Source: Desulfurococcaceae archaeon (lineage in GTDB: Archaea; Thermoproteota; Thermoprotei_A; Sulfolobales; Ignisphaeraceae). From it: DNA of 50,501 bases. Shown here one piece after another: positions 34,062 to 42,217 of this stretch. Within the stretch, counting starts at the first letter, position 1. Each line of letters begins with the position of its first letter. The position numbers and the translations under genes were made by a program. The DNA is taken from contig JAJHRF010000009.1 of NCBI GenBank assembly GCA_020832925.1, positions 1 through 50,501 on the forward strand, in the 5' to 3' direction. The notes below the pieces were generated by a model that was not told where the DNA came from, searched no databases, and saw only the letters and a program-made list of their open reading frames with translations.

Positions 34062-34741
34062 TGGAACGGTTTACAGGTAGCAGTGAGTGTATGCTAAGGT
34101 ATTTAGGGTTCTCTAGAGATACGTGGGGGGAAACGGTAGTGGTATTCTATGTAGATAACGATGTTGTTAATGTAATGCCTCTCGGACTTAAAATTCTAGA
34201 TGAGGATATGTGTACTCTTTACGGAAGAATTCTACGAGGTTCTAAATTCTATAGCTACATTGTCGAGAAAAATCTAAGTGATACCGAATGTTGTATTTGT
34301 GTATCTCAAGAATCTCAACTATTCTTTTGGGCAATATTTGAGAAAAATAGATTAGTTGAGATCTTTTCGGATAATAAGAACTTTGAAGAGTTGTGCGATG
34401 CTTACCTAGTAAGTATATGTAGATTTAGTATTAAAGAAGACTCTGTAGATGTTGTTATACTAGTGAAAGAAGTTACTGTGAATAGAAGATATCCAAGAGT
34501 TTTCACAAGAGCTAATGCTGCTATAATTGAAGCTCTTATTTGGTTAACTAAGATACCTCATATTGAGTGTAGCAATCTTAGAAATACCTTGAAGTATATC
34601 GAGTTTTTAAGGAATACTGTGTATAGATCTTCTCAAAGTAAACTTTATAATCTACTAATAGATTCGATCTACAGTAGAGCTCTTGAATTGGTGAAACAGG
34701 TTGAGAGTTCTAGGTGTAGATCCGGGGACAAAAACTTTTGA
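34061..34741 (+). CDS. DUF447 family protein, pterin-cofactor-associated
   Basis: This 226-residue protein resembles the DUF447 family. The N-terminal split-barrel, FMN-binding-like part contains E-T-V-V-V-F-Y and M-P-L-G-L-K at about 24-44, and a helical C-terminal part is A-N-A-A-I-I-E-A-L-I-W. In methylotrophic bacteria a DUF447 gene lies in the tetrahydromethanopterin cluster, and its biochemical step is not firmly known. Here it sits between mptD and a DUF1464 gene, overlapping both, which supports a role in the same pathway. Confidence 0.72.
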   Translation: MERFTGSSECMLRYLGFSRDTWGETVVVFYVDNDVVNVMPLGLKILDEDMCTLYGRILRGSKFYSYIVEKNLSDTECCICVSQESQLFFWAIFEKNRLVEIFSDNKNFEELCDAYLVSICRFSIKEDSVDVVILVKEVTVNRRYPRVFTRANAAIIEALIWLTKIPHIECSNLRNTLKYIEFLRNTVYRSSQSKLYNLLIDSIYSRALELVKQVESSRCRSGDKNF

Positions 34742-35867
34742 TGTTGTTGTTATTGAGGAAGGTGTTGTAGAAGTAGAGAAAAGTATTGAAACAATTGAGG
34801 TAGCTAAAAACCCTACTAACCTCATAGAGATTATAGATATGCTCAACGCCGACTACATAGTTGCTCCCTCAGGTTATGGAGTTCCTATTACTAGAGGTGA
34901 TGAAGTTTTAGATCCTCGAAGATTTGCTATCGAAATTCTTCTCCTCAGTACAGAAGAGGATATTGAGAGAGGTGTTGAAGTAGGTGAGCCTGGGATCTGG
35001 GTCTACGATGCGTTAGCTAAAACTGTTGAACATCTCGTAAAGAAGTATGGTTCGAAGGTCCTCTTCATCCCCTCTGTGATACTCTTACCAACAGTTCCCA
35101 CGTATAGAAAGATAAATAAAATAGATATGGGTACAGTAGATAAACTCGCTGCAACATTTATCGCTATCCATAGTTATGCTGAAAAAGAAGGTATAGAATA
35201 TGGAGATGTCAATATCGTTGTTGCTGAACTTGGTTTCGGTTATAATGCAGTTATATCTGTTGAAAATGGCAAAATCGTAGACGGTATTGGAGGAACCTAT
35301 GCATCTATAGGGACGTTAACAGCAGGTGCTTTAGATCTGGAGGTTGTTGTGAGGGTTAGTAGATGGGATAGATGGGATGTTTTCCATGGAGGGATATTCC
35401 ATTACTTAAAGGTATACGATATGAATTTACTGGCTAAAGCTTTTGAGAAAGGTGAAGAACCTTATGCATCGTTCTTCAGAAGTTTTATAGAGTCTATTGT
35501 TAAAGACATCATGAGAGCGTTGGTTTCAACACCGAAAGCTAATGCTATTCTGTTAACTGGTAGACATAGCAAAATAGAAACTGTTAGGAAACTTCTTCAA
35601 GAATATATAAAAGATATCAATATAGAATCCGTGCTACCATTGAAAGGAGCTACTATTAGTAAAGAAGCTGGGCAAGGATATGCTGCTATAGGTGAAGGAA
35701 TAGTTTCTAATTCTAGTGTATTCAAAGATCTAGTTGAACATATGAGAATTAGAGATGCCTGTGGTACTGTAGCTGATTACCTACTTCACGAGAAGCTGGT
35801 AGAGTTTAAGGAGAGAATCCGTAAAGCCTATACAGATCTTGTCAAGAACCCTAAAACCTGTCTATAG
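34701..35867 (+). CDS. DUF1464 family ASKHA-fold protein
   Basis: This 388-residue protein starts with a phosphate-1-like V-L-G-V-D-P-G-T-K and has A-E-L-G-F-G-Y-N-A-V in the middle and L-T-G-R-H-S near residue 290. That is the pattern of acetate/butyrate-kinase-like ASKHA enzymes in DUF1464. The TTG start overlaps the DUF447 gene by 41 nt. It is predicted to be a small-acid or cofactor-precursor kinase. Its position in the pterin cluster suggests phosphorylation of a cofactor intermediate; that is inference. Confidence 0.76.
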   Translation: MRVLGVDPGTKTFDVVVIEEGVVEVEKSIETIEVAKNPTNLIEIIDMLNADYIVAPSGYGVPITRGDEVLDPRRFAIEILLLSTEEDIERGVEVGEPGIWVYDALAKTVEHLVKKYGSKVLFIPSVILLPTVPTYRKINKIDMGTVDKLAATFIAIHSYAEKEGIEYGDVNIVVAELGFGYNAVISVENGKIVDGIGGTYASIGTLTAGALDLEVVVRVSRWDRWDVFHGGIFHYLKVYDMNLLAKAFEKGEEPYASFFRSFIESIVKDIMRALVSTPKANAILLTGRHSKIETVRKLLQEYIKDINIESVLPLKGATISKEAGQGYAAIGEGIVSNSSVFKDLVEHMRIRDACGTVADYLLHEKLVEFKERIRKAYTDLVKNPKTCL

Positions 35868-35889
35868 ATAATCTTAAACAGAGCTTTCC

Positions 35890-36630
35890 TTATCTTTCAA
35901 TCAACTTTTCCACTTTTTCAACTATTTCCCAAGGCTTTTTAACAATGTATACACCTTCTTTACGGCTTAGCCTAGCTATGTTCTCTAAGTCTATATCTCT
36001 AGGTCTCAATTGTATCTTTTCCCAGCATCTAACACCTCCATAAGGACATGCTTTTACACATAGCTCACACCCTATACATTTAGCTAAATTAATTCTCGGA
36101 ACTCCTTCAACAATATCGATAGCTTTTACAGGGCATAACGTATACGGAATACACTGTAAACAATTTCTCGCTATACATACAGATCTATCTACATAACAAG
36201 GAGTTTCACTTACAATAAACCCTTCCTCATTCGGTACATCGGTAGGTAGAACTATGATTGGTATACCACTTTTCTCAGCTTGTGCAAAAAAACTTGTTGC
36301 AACTGTATCTGCAACACCATTAACAATCTTCGCAATTGTATTAGCTGTTGCCGGAGCTATAATTACAATTGAGTATCTCTTCATATTAACTCTCCCAACA
36401 TAGTACATACCTTCATCATCTACGAGAAACTCCTCGTAGTAACCTCCAGAGGCAATTCTCTTGAGTCGAGGTAGAACACCGAAGATTCTAGCAACTTCAT
36501 AACCCCACCTAGTTAAGAGAAGGGTTATCTTAATATTTAAAGAGTTCTTGATATACTCAGCAACATCTACACATTCTCTAAGATATGCACCAGCACCTGT
36601 TATAATCCATGCGATAGTATTTAGTTTCAC
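35890..36630 (-). CDS. DmrX/AfpA-like flavoprotein with two [4Fe-4S] motifs
   Basis: This 246-residue protein has an N-terminal flavodoxin-like or flavoprotein (HFCD-type) domain. It starts with I-T-G-A-G-A-Y-L and has A-P-A-T-A-N-T-I at about 94-101. A ferredoxin part follows, with C-I-G-C-E-L-C-V-K-A-C-P as one cluster and a second cysteine set (R-N-C-L-Q-C ... L-C-P) before it. Related archaeoflavoproteins and DmrX reduce dihydromethanopterin to the active tetrahydro form. The perfect GAGGTGA site is 6 nt before the GTG start. It is divergent from the dihydropteroate-synthase-like gene. Substrate is inferred. Confidence 0.8.
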   Translation of the reverse strand: MKLNTIAWIITGAGAYLRECVDVAEYIKNSLNIKITLLLTRWGYEVARIFGVLPRLKRIASGGYYEEFLVDDEGMYYVGRVNMKRYSIVIIAPATANTIAKIVNGVADTVATSFFAQAEKSGIPIIVLPTDVPNEEGFIVSETPCYVDRSVCIARNCLQCIPYTLCPVKAIDIVEGVPRINLAKCIGCELCVKACPYGGVRCWEKIQLRPRDIDLENIARLSRKEGVYIVKKPWEIVEKVEKLIER

Positions 36631-36731
36631 AGATCTTCACCTCTTAGCTAGTTTACTAAGAGGATTTCTTTGAAAGCTAATTATTTCTAACTCTAAACAA
36701 TATCTATGGGTTTAACTATAGAGGGTTTTAT

Positions 36732-38297
36732 ATGGCTAGGATACTCATCATAACATCGAGACTTGCAGAACCTATTGTAAGATCTGCTCTATCGAGGGCT
36801 AGAACAAAGCATAGTGTTGATGTTTTAGTTATGCCTGTTCAGATAGCTGCTTTCCTTAATACTAACTATGTTGCTTCATATCTTAAAGATCTAGGTGTTA
36901 AAAATTATGACTATATACTTCTACCAGGTCTTACTTCAGGATCTGGAAAAATCGTTGAAGAAGCTATAGGTATAAAAACTGTTAAAGGTCCTATAAATGC
37001 TTACGATCTTGTTGATATTCTTGAGCTGGATGACCTAGGTATTCTATCTCCTAATGAACCTGCTGATAATGTTTTAGCCGATATCTTTACTGAGAGAAGT
37101 AAGGATATGTTGAAGAAGTTGGAGGAGGAGCTGGTGCGCGGAGATAGTGTTCTTGTTGGGAAACTTAGAGTACCTATAAATCCTCCACCAATAAGAGTAG
37201 CTACAGAGATTACAGAAGTCCATAGGCTAGAGAATAACGTGCTTATCGAGAAAGTTAAGAAGTATATCGATAATGGTGCAGATATAGTTGTTCTAGGATT
37301 TGAAGCTCTGAATCCTCACCCAGATGAGGTGGTTAGAGCTATTAAGGTTATTAAGAAGGAGTTCGATATACCTGTAGCTGTAGATACTTCAATACCTAGT
37401 GAATTAAATGTTTCTCTACGGCATGGAGTTGATATGATTATAAACATAGATTTAACGAATATAGATAAAATTGATTATATTGATAAAGATATAGCAGTTG
37501 TTGTTATACCGATGGATCCTTCAACAAATTCTATACCTAGCAACCCCGAGGATAGAGTTGAAATTCTCGAGAAAACAGTTAACACAGTAAAGAGTAGAGG
37601 TTTTGAGAAGATATTTGCCGACGCTATTCTAGAGCCATTCCTTAGAACATTCTCATCATTACTAGCTTTCTATATGTTTAAACGTAGAAACCCATCTATA
37701 CCGATGTTCGCTGGCATAGGTAATGTGACAGAGCTTATAGATGTTGATAGTGTAGGGGTTAACGCTTCCATGGTTATGCTATGCCAAGAGATAGGTGTAA
37801 GTATTGTTTTAACTGTTGAGAAAAGCGTGAAAGCTCAAGGCTCTACACTAGAAACAAAGATAGCTAGTCAAATGGCTTCACTAGCTTATATCAAGAATTC
37901 ACCCCCTAAGAATTTAGGGCTATCTCTTCTAATACTTAAGGATAAGAAGAGATATGAAGAAAAATTTGTTGAGAAACCTGATATCGTTGCTGAAGCTTAT
38001 GAAGAAGAGAAGCCATATACATTGGATCCTCTAGGAGTATTCAAGATAAGAGTTAACCACGATCTAGGATACATAGAGGCTCTATACATAGGTAAAAAGG
38101 GTAGAATACTCATCAAAGGAAGAACAGCTAAAGCTATACAGAACAAAATCCTTGAGCTCAGCCTAGTTTCCCAGCTTTCACACGCTATGTATTTAGGGAG
38201 AGAACTTATGAAAGCAGAGATAGCTCTTCAACTAAGTAAAAACTATGTCCAAGAAATGCCGTTGTTTACAAAACCCCGATTTATAAAGATATATTAG
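36732..38297 (+). CDS. Dihydropteroate-synthase-related protein (MJ0107-like)
   Basis: This 521-residue protein has an N-terminal domain of about 140 residues that resembles DUF6513. A TIM-barrel related to dihydropteroate synthase follows (about 165-370; V-A-T-E-I-T-E-V-H, P-H-P-D-E-V, V-D-T-S-I-P, G-I-G-N-V-T-E). A C-terminal basic domain follows (about 410-521). Archaeal proteins of this type lie in methanopterin clusters and are candidates for joining the activated pterin to beta-RFAP. The reaction would use the products of MptE and MptG. The exact catalytic role is not proven for the family. Confidence 0.82.
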   Translation: MARILIITSRLAEPIVRSALSRARTKHSVDVLVMPVQIAAFLNTNYVASYLKDLGVKNYDYILLPGLTSGSGKIVEEAIGIKTVKGPINAYDLVDILELDDLGILSPNEPADNVLADIFTERSKDMLKKLEEELVRGDSVLVGKLRVPINPPPIRVATEITEVHRLENNVLIEKVKKYIDNGADIVVLGFEALNPHPDEVVRAIKVIKKEFDIPVAVDTSIPSELNVSLRHGVDMIINIDLTNIDKIDYIDKDIAVVVIPMDPSTNSIPSNPEDRVEILEKTVNTVKSRGFEKIFADAILEPFLRTFSSLLAFYMFKRRNPSIPMFAGIGNVTELIDVDSVGVNASMVMLCQEIGVSIVLTVEKSVKAQGSTLETKIASQMASLAYIKNSPPKNLGLSLLILKDKKRYEEKFVEKPDIVAEAYEEEKPYTLDPLGVFKIRVNHDLGYIEALYIGKKGRILIKGRTAKAIQNKILELSLVSQLSHAMYLGRELMKAEIALQLSKNYVQEMPLFTKPRFIKIY

Positions 38298-38322
38298 GTA
38301 AGTACCTATAACCACAAATTAT

Positions 38323-39174
38323 CTACACATGTTTTGAACATTTCTTGAGTTTCTCAACAATATCTTCTAGTTCTCGTAGAAGTGAGTTAAAAGATGATGT
38401 ATCTCCTAGAACTATGGATTCTAGAACCATCTTAATGATATCGATAGCCTCTGATAAATCTTTAAAGCATTGAGTAAGATTCGTTGCGATATCTCTATCT
38501 CTTCTCTGTATAGGTTGTATAGATTGCAGTGTGTTTTTTACGAGATTTAAATCGTTTAGAAGTTGGTTAACTGTGTTTTCTAGAGTTGTTATCTTGGTTA
38601 GTACTTCGTCAACTTTTTTAACAGTTTCCTCTAAACGATGTTCTACAGCTTTCATCCCTGTTTTAAGATTGTCGACATCTTCTACATATTCATCTAAACG
38701 GGTTCCAAGGGTATTCACATAGCTACGTATTTCCTCAAAATCTCTAGAAATCTTCTCAATATCTAGGCTCGGTACAGCTTTCACCTCTATACCTTGATAA
38801 TCTTTCCCAGGTTTTGCTTCAGATAAAGGTTGTGCAACCTCTTGCCTAGATATATTCTCTAAAGTTTTCGATTTCACCTCTACCCCAACTTCTTCGCTGA
38901 TCATCTCCCCAACTTTTTCCTCAGATATCTCCTCCGAAACAACTTCTCCAACGATCTCCACTCCTGGTCTAAGGAAATAACCTTTATCAGTTCTTATAAC
39001 AAATCCTCTAGCTCTAAGCCTAGAAAGTATAGCTCTTACAAGCTTTAAACTAACACCAAGATAATCAGCTATCTCAGCAGGTTTAGCACCTGGATGAAAC
39101 TTCAGATACTCTATAACCTTCTGCATAAGACTTTTCTCATTCACAATACAAAACCTCAAACTATAGCTATCCAC
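38323..39174 (-). CDS. Winged-helix protein with long coiled-coil tail
   Basis: The N-terminal winged helix-turn-helix domain (about residues 15-68; A-E-I-A-D-Y-L-G-V-S-L-K-L-V-R-A-I-L) is followed by an acidic Val/Glu-rich linker (about 70-140). A coiled coil spans about 145-225 (L-D-E-Y-V-E-D-V-D-N-L-K, L-E-N-T-V-N-Q-L-L) with a helical end. A GTG at 39141 with GAGGT 8-9 nt upstream is a likely start and would remove 11 residues. It could be an architectural or segregation-associated DNA-binding protein. No family name is certain. Confidence 0.76.
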   Translation of the reverse strand: MDSYSLRFCIVNEKSLMQKVIEYLKFHPGAKPAEIADYLGVSLKLVRAILSRLRARGFVIRTDKGYFLRPGVEIVGEVVSEEISEEKVGEMISEEVGVEVKSKTLENISRQEVAQPLSEAKPGKDYQGIEVKAVPSLDIEKISRDFEEIRSYVNTLGTRLDEYVEDVDNLKTGMKAVEHRLEETVKKVDEVLTKITTLENTVNQLLNDLNLVKNTLQSIQPIQRRDRDIATNLTQCFKDLSEAIDIIKMVLESIVLGDTSSFNSLLRELEDIVEKLKKCSKHV

Positions 39175-39230
39175 AGAAAGCTTATTTACTGTATATCAGG
39201 AGAGAAGACCTTCATCACATCTCAGGTTTT

Positions 39231-39386
39231 ATGAACGGAGCCGATACATCACCTAACATCTGTAAAGTTCTGGAGATTATTAGCTTAACACTTGATAAAG
39301 ATATGGATAAAAACAGCACATCGAATTATGTTGATATACATACCTTAGCTCTACTATACCCACTATCCCCAAGTTACTTCCTTTGA
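39231..39386 (+). CDS. Possible 51-residue ORF, weak
   Basis: An ATG-initiated frame of 51 codons contains I-C-K-V-L-E-I-I-S-L-T-L-D-K-D-M-D-K. It has a coding-like amino-acid mix and no clear ribosome site. After the TGA stop the frame continues for about 14 more codons with similar character, so it may be the relic of a longer gene. I recognise no family. The rest of the gap 39175-39583 shows nothing I can identify. Confidence 0.25.
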   Translation: MNGADTSPNICKVLEIISLTLDKDMDKNSTSNYVDIHTLALLYPLSPSYFL

Positions 39387-39583
39387 CTATTGCTGGAAAC
39401 AGATTTTCTGTATATCAAAGAGTTGTAAAGTGTTGAAGAAGGTATCTGTATAGATATTACAGTGCTTTGCAATAATGGATACAGATTTTGATAAGCGATG
39501 AAGTGTTTCAAAGTTGTTACAAAGTTTATGTACAAAACTTTAGCAACTATATTACTACAGTAAATCTCTTGATCTAATCGTAT

Positions 39584-39886
39584 TTACGTATTGCTAGATT
39601 TCTTTAGTAGATTCTCATCATCGGTGGCTAAGGTTAGTTTGTTTTGAAGTACGTAATGAAGATATGATGCATCGTAAATAGTTATGTTTTCTCTATATAC
39701 AAGTTTAGAGACGTTATTTAGATTTCTAACCCTGGCCAGCATAATAATTCTGAAGATTTTCTCGAGTATCTCAACTAAATGTTTAGCTGTTTCTTCATCG
39801 ATATGCTTTAGCGGTATATACTCCTTCCATACAGTATTAAGAGTTTCGTATATAGCTATACTAATACTGCTTAAGTAGTATAGACT
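39584..39886 (-). pseudogene. vapC: VapC-type PIN-domain remnant lacking its N-terminus
   Basis: A 101-codon open frame without a start codon encodes the C-terminal two thirds of a PIN domain: A-I-Y-E-T-L-N-T-V-W-K-E, then I-T-I-Y-D-A-S-Y-L and L-A-T-D-D-E-N-L-L-K-K. Its last catalytic aspartates are intact. The N-terminal strand with the first Asp is missing, and a TAA lies in frame just upstream. No VapB antitoxin is found beside it. The intact yhfC-like gene begins immediately on the other side on the plus strand. Confidence 0.7.
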
Positions 39887-39937
39887 TTATCAAAATATAT
39901 ATTTCTCCACTATACAGAGTTTTGATTAGGAGATAAA

Positions 39938-40765
39938 ATGTTGGTATGGTTTTACCCTGTTTTTCCTGTTGCTGGCGGTTTACTAGCTATGTTTTTCATC
40001 TATATGTTGGGGTTTAAGAAGTTCTATTGGAGAGATTTTATGCTTGGTTTAGCTATTCTATTTATTTGCCTCGGTATACAGGTGCTGACACCTGTTCAGC
40101 AAATTCCTTTACTTCCTGTAGTATTCGAGGTTCAACGAGAAGCTGTGGCTATGAATATTACCGATAAGGTTACTATTAATAGAATGGTTTTGGATAAGAT
40201 ATATTCTAGAGGTATGCTGTTCATTGTTGGTGTATCTCTTTGGGCAGGTTTCGTAGCTGGGGTTATCCAGGAAGGTTTTAAGTATCTATGGGTTAGGAAG
40301 AGCAACTATATTGGAACTCTTAATATAGGTCTTGGCTTCGGGGTAGCAGAGGCTTTTGCTATAGCTCTCCTAACTTTCCCTACACAGATGCTGTATTTAT
40401 CAACAGCTCCAGCAGATATAGTACTTGCATCAGTTTTTCTATCGGTATACGAAAGATTCGCTGTTGCTGTATTCCATATAGGTGTAGCTCTCTATATGTT
40501 GGATATGGTTAGAAGAGGTAGAGGTTTGCTAGGGCTAGGCATAGCCATAGCTATCCACGGTGTTGTAGATAGCTTAGCTATGCTATATCAATACCTCGGA
40601 AAAATAGAGTTCCTAGCTATAACAGAGGTCCTGGTTATCGTAATAGCTATAGTATTTGTTCTAAAGATTTGTAGAAAAGCTTTAACAGAGATGCAGCAGA
40701 TATTTATGCAAAGAACCTTAACTTCTACTACTACAGATATTGAACAGAAACTTTATCCACAATAA
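39938..40765 (+). CDS. YhfC-family intramembrane protease-like protein
   Basis: This 275-residue protein has about seven to eight transmembrane helices. Glu in V-I-Q-E-G-F-K-Y (about 111) and E-R-F in V-Y-E-R-F-A-V-A-V-F-H (about 169-179) are followed by A-I-H-G-V-V-D (about 206-212). This pattern is typical of the YhfC/CPBP-related intramembrane glutamic endopeptidases. GGAGAT lies before the ATG. It is convergent with and slightly overlaps the next gene. Target protein unknown. Confidence 0.78.
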   Translation: MLVWFYPVFPVAGGLLAMFFIYMLGFKKFYWRDFMLGLAILFICLGIQVLTPVQQIPLLPVVFEVQREAVAMNITDKVTINRMVLDKIYSRGMLFIVGVSLWAGFVAGVIQEGFKYLWVRKSNYIGTLNIGLGFGVAEAFAIALLTFPTQMLYLSTAPADIVLASVFLSVYERFAVAVFHIGVALYMLDMVRRGRGLLGLGIAIAIHGVVDSLAMLYQYLGKIEFLAITEVLVIVIAIVFVLKICRKALTEMQQIFMQRTLTSTTTDIEQKLYPQ

Positions 40766-41136
40766 CCACTGTAGACCTCCTCTGCTTCTATCCCTAGCTC
40801 TTCCAAGAATCTCTTAGTCTTCCTCCTCTTCTTCTCCCGAGCATATATATAGGGGCTTACAACCTCTATAGCCTCTGGTTTCAGATCCTCTTCATACATA
40901 GCCTTATATATCTCCTCAAGATCTTTAAGACATTGAGGACCGTAATCATTTGATTTAATCTCAACTCTATCTCTATCCACATAAGATCTTAAGAAAGATT
41001 CTCCTTTCCTCGCCTCTACAACTTTCCTACCACCGAAATCCCTAACCTCAACAATGTAGCCAAGGCTTTTCAAAATCTTGGCGAAAAGTTCTTCATCTAT
41101 CATCTTAGCTAATCTGAGAACAGCTAGAAAACACAT
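40753..41136 (-). CDS. Hypothetical protein, possible nucleic-acid-binding
   Basis: ATG 41136 is preferred (127 residues) because GAGGTGGG lies directly upstream. The protein is charged, with alternating strands and helices (L-G-Y-I-V-E-V-R-D-F-G-G-R-K-V-V-E-A). A very basic stretch R-E-K-K-R-R-K-T-K-R follows at about 100-109. No family is recognised. Its 3' end overlaps the convergent yhfC-like gene by 13 bp. Confidence 0.65.
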   Translation of the reverse strand: MCFLAVLRLAKMIDEELFAKILKSLGYIVEVRDFGGRKVVEARKGESFLRSYVDRDRVEIKSNDYGPQCLKDLEEIYKAMYEEDLKPEAIEVVSPYIYAREKKRRKTKRFLEELGIEAEEVYSGYCG

Positions 41137-41269
41137 TATCTTCCCACCTCTATACTGCTCTACCAAATCTCTTATTATTCTAAAGGTTTTAAATGTTTCT
41201 CAAGTATTTTCATTAGCAGAAATTTTTTAGGTGTAGAAGGTTCTGAAATAGATTGAGATAGTGTTGGCT

Positions 41270-42106
41270 ATGACTAGTTCGTACAGATTACCATCCCAAC
41301 CTTTCGAAGATTTTACGAAATCTCTTATCGATAGTCTTCGAAATATCAAGAATGTTATAGTTGTTTTAAGTGGGAAAGGTGGTGTTGGTAAATCTTTTAT
41401 AGCTGCATCGCTAGCCATAAGCTTTAAGTTGATGGGGAGAGATGTAGCTGTACTTGATGCTGATTTCCATGGACCCAGCATCCCCTGGATCTTAGGTATT
41501 GAGGATAGATACCCTGGTGTAACAATTGATGGGAAGATAGTTCCTGTAGATGTTGAAGGTATATCTGTTATATCTATAGAACTTATGCTAGATGATAGGA
41601 AGAATCCTATTATATGGAGAGGACCTATGAAATCTAAAGCTATTCTAGAACTTATATCTAAAACTTTTTGGGGATCCAAAGACTACTTAGTAGTAGATCT
41701 ACCGCCAGGAACAGGGGATGAGCCGTTAACAATTGCTCAGTACCTAAGAGTGAAACCTATAGCATCTATCCTTGTTCTAACCCCGGGTGCTATGGTTAAA
41801 CATATAGTTGAGAAAGCTAAACAATTCCTCAACCTCCTAAACATACCGTTTATAGGTACGGTTATAAACATGTCTTACTATCGATGTCCTCAATGCAGAA
41901 CTGTGACACGTATACTAGGGTCTGTAGATATTGATCCAAGAGAAGTTCTCGTAGAGATACCTCTAGATCCACAGCTATCGCAAGTAATAGAGAGAGGTAC
42001 TTTGCTATCTTTTATAAAGAACAATGAGAATGAGACAGCAACGATATTAAGGAATCTGGGTAGAATTGTTGAAGATAGACTTAAGAACTTAAATCTCAGG
42101 GTATAG
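41270..42106 (+). CDS. Mrp/NBP35-family P-loop Fe-S cluster carrier
   Basis: This 278-residue ATPase has the deviant Walker A G-K-G-G-V-G-K-S (about 35-42), D-A-D-F-H-G-P-S (switch I region) and D-L-P-P-G-T-G-D-E. The conserved C-P-Q-C at about 204-207 binds the cluster between two subunits. Such proteins load iron-sulfur clusters onto apo-enzymes, here perhaps including the flavodiiron, DmrX-like and ferredoxin-type proteins. An in-frame GTG at 41261 is an alternative start. Confidence 0.9.
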   Translation: MTSSYRLPSQPFEDFTKSLIDSLRNIKNVIVVLSGKGGVGKSFIAASLAISFKLMGRDVAVLDADFHGPSIPWILGIEDRYPGVTIDGKIVPVDVEGISVISIELMLDDRKNPIIWRGPMKSKAILELISKTFWGSKDYLVVDLPPGTGDEPLTIAQYLRVKPIASILVLTPGAMVKHIVEKAKQFLNLLNIPFIGTVINMSYYRCPQCRTVTRILGSVDIDPREVLVEIPLDPQLSQVIERGTLLSFIKNNENETATILRNLGRIVEDRLKNLNLRV

Positions 42107-42217
42107 ATATCCTAGTTCTAAGATCTTCCAATACCTTTCATCGAAAAGTACTGAATATTGTTTATCTTCGGCTAGGTTTATTAGGAAGCTTCTTTACTAA
42201 ACTAAACGGTGTTTTCG

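Noticed and set aside
41227-41679. 150-residue minus-strand frame
   Set aside because: Antisense shadow of the Mrp ATPase gene, which has all P-loop motifs.
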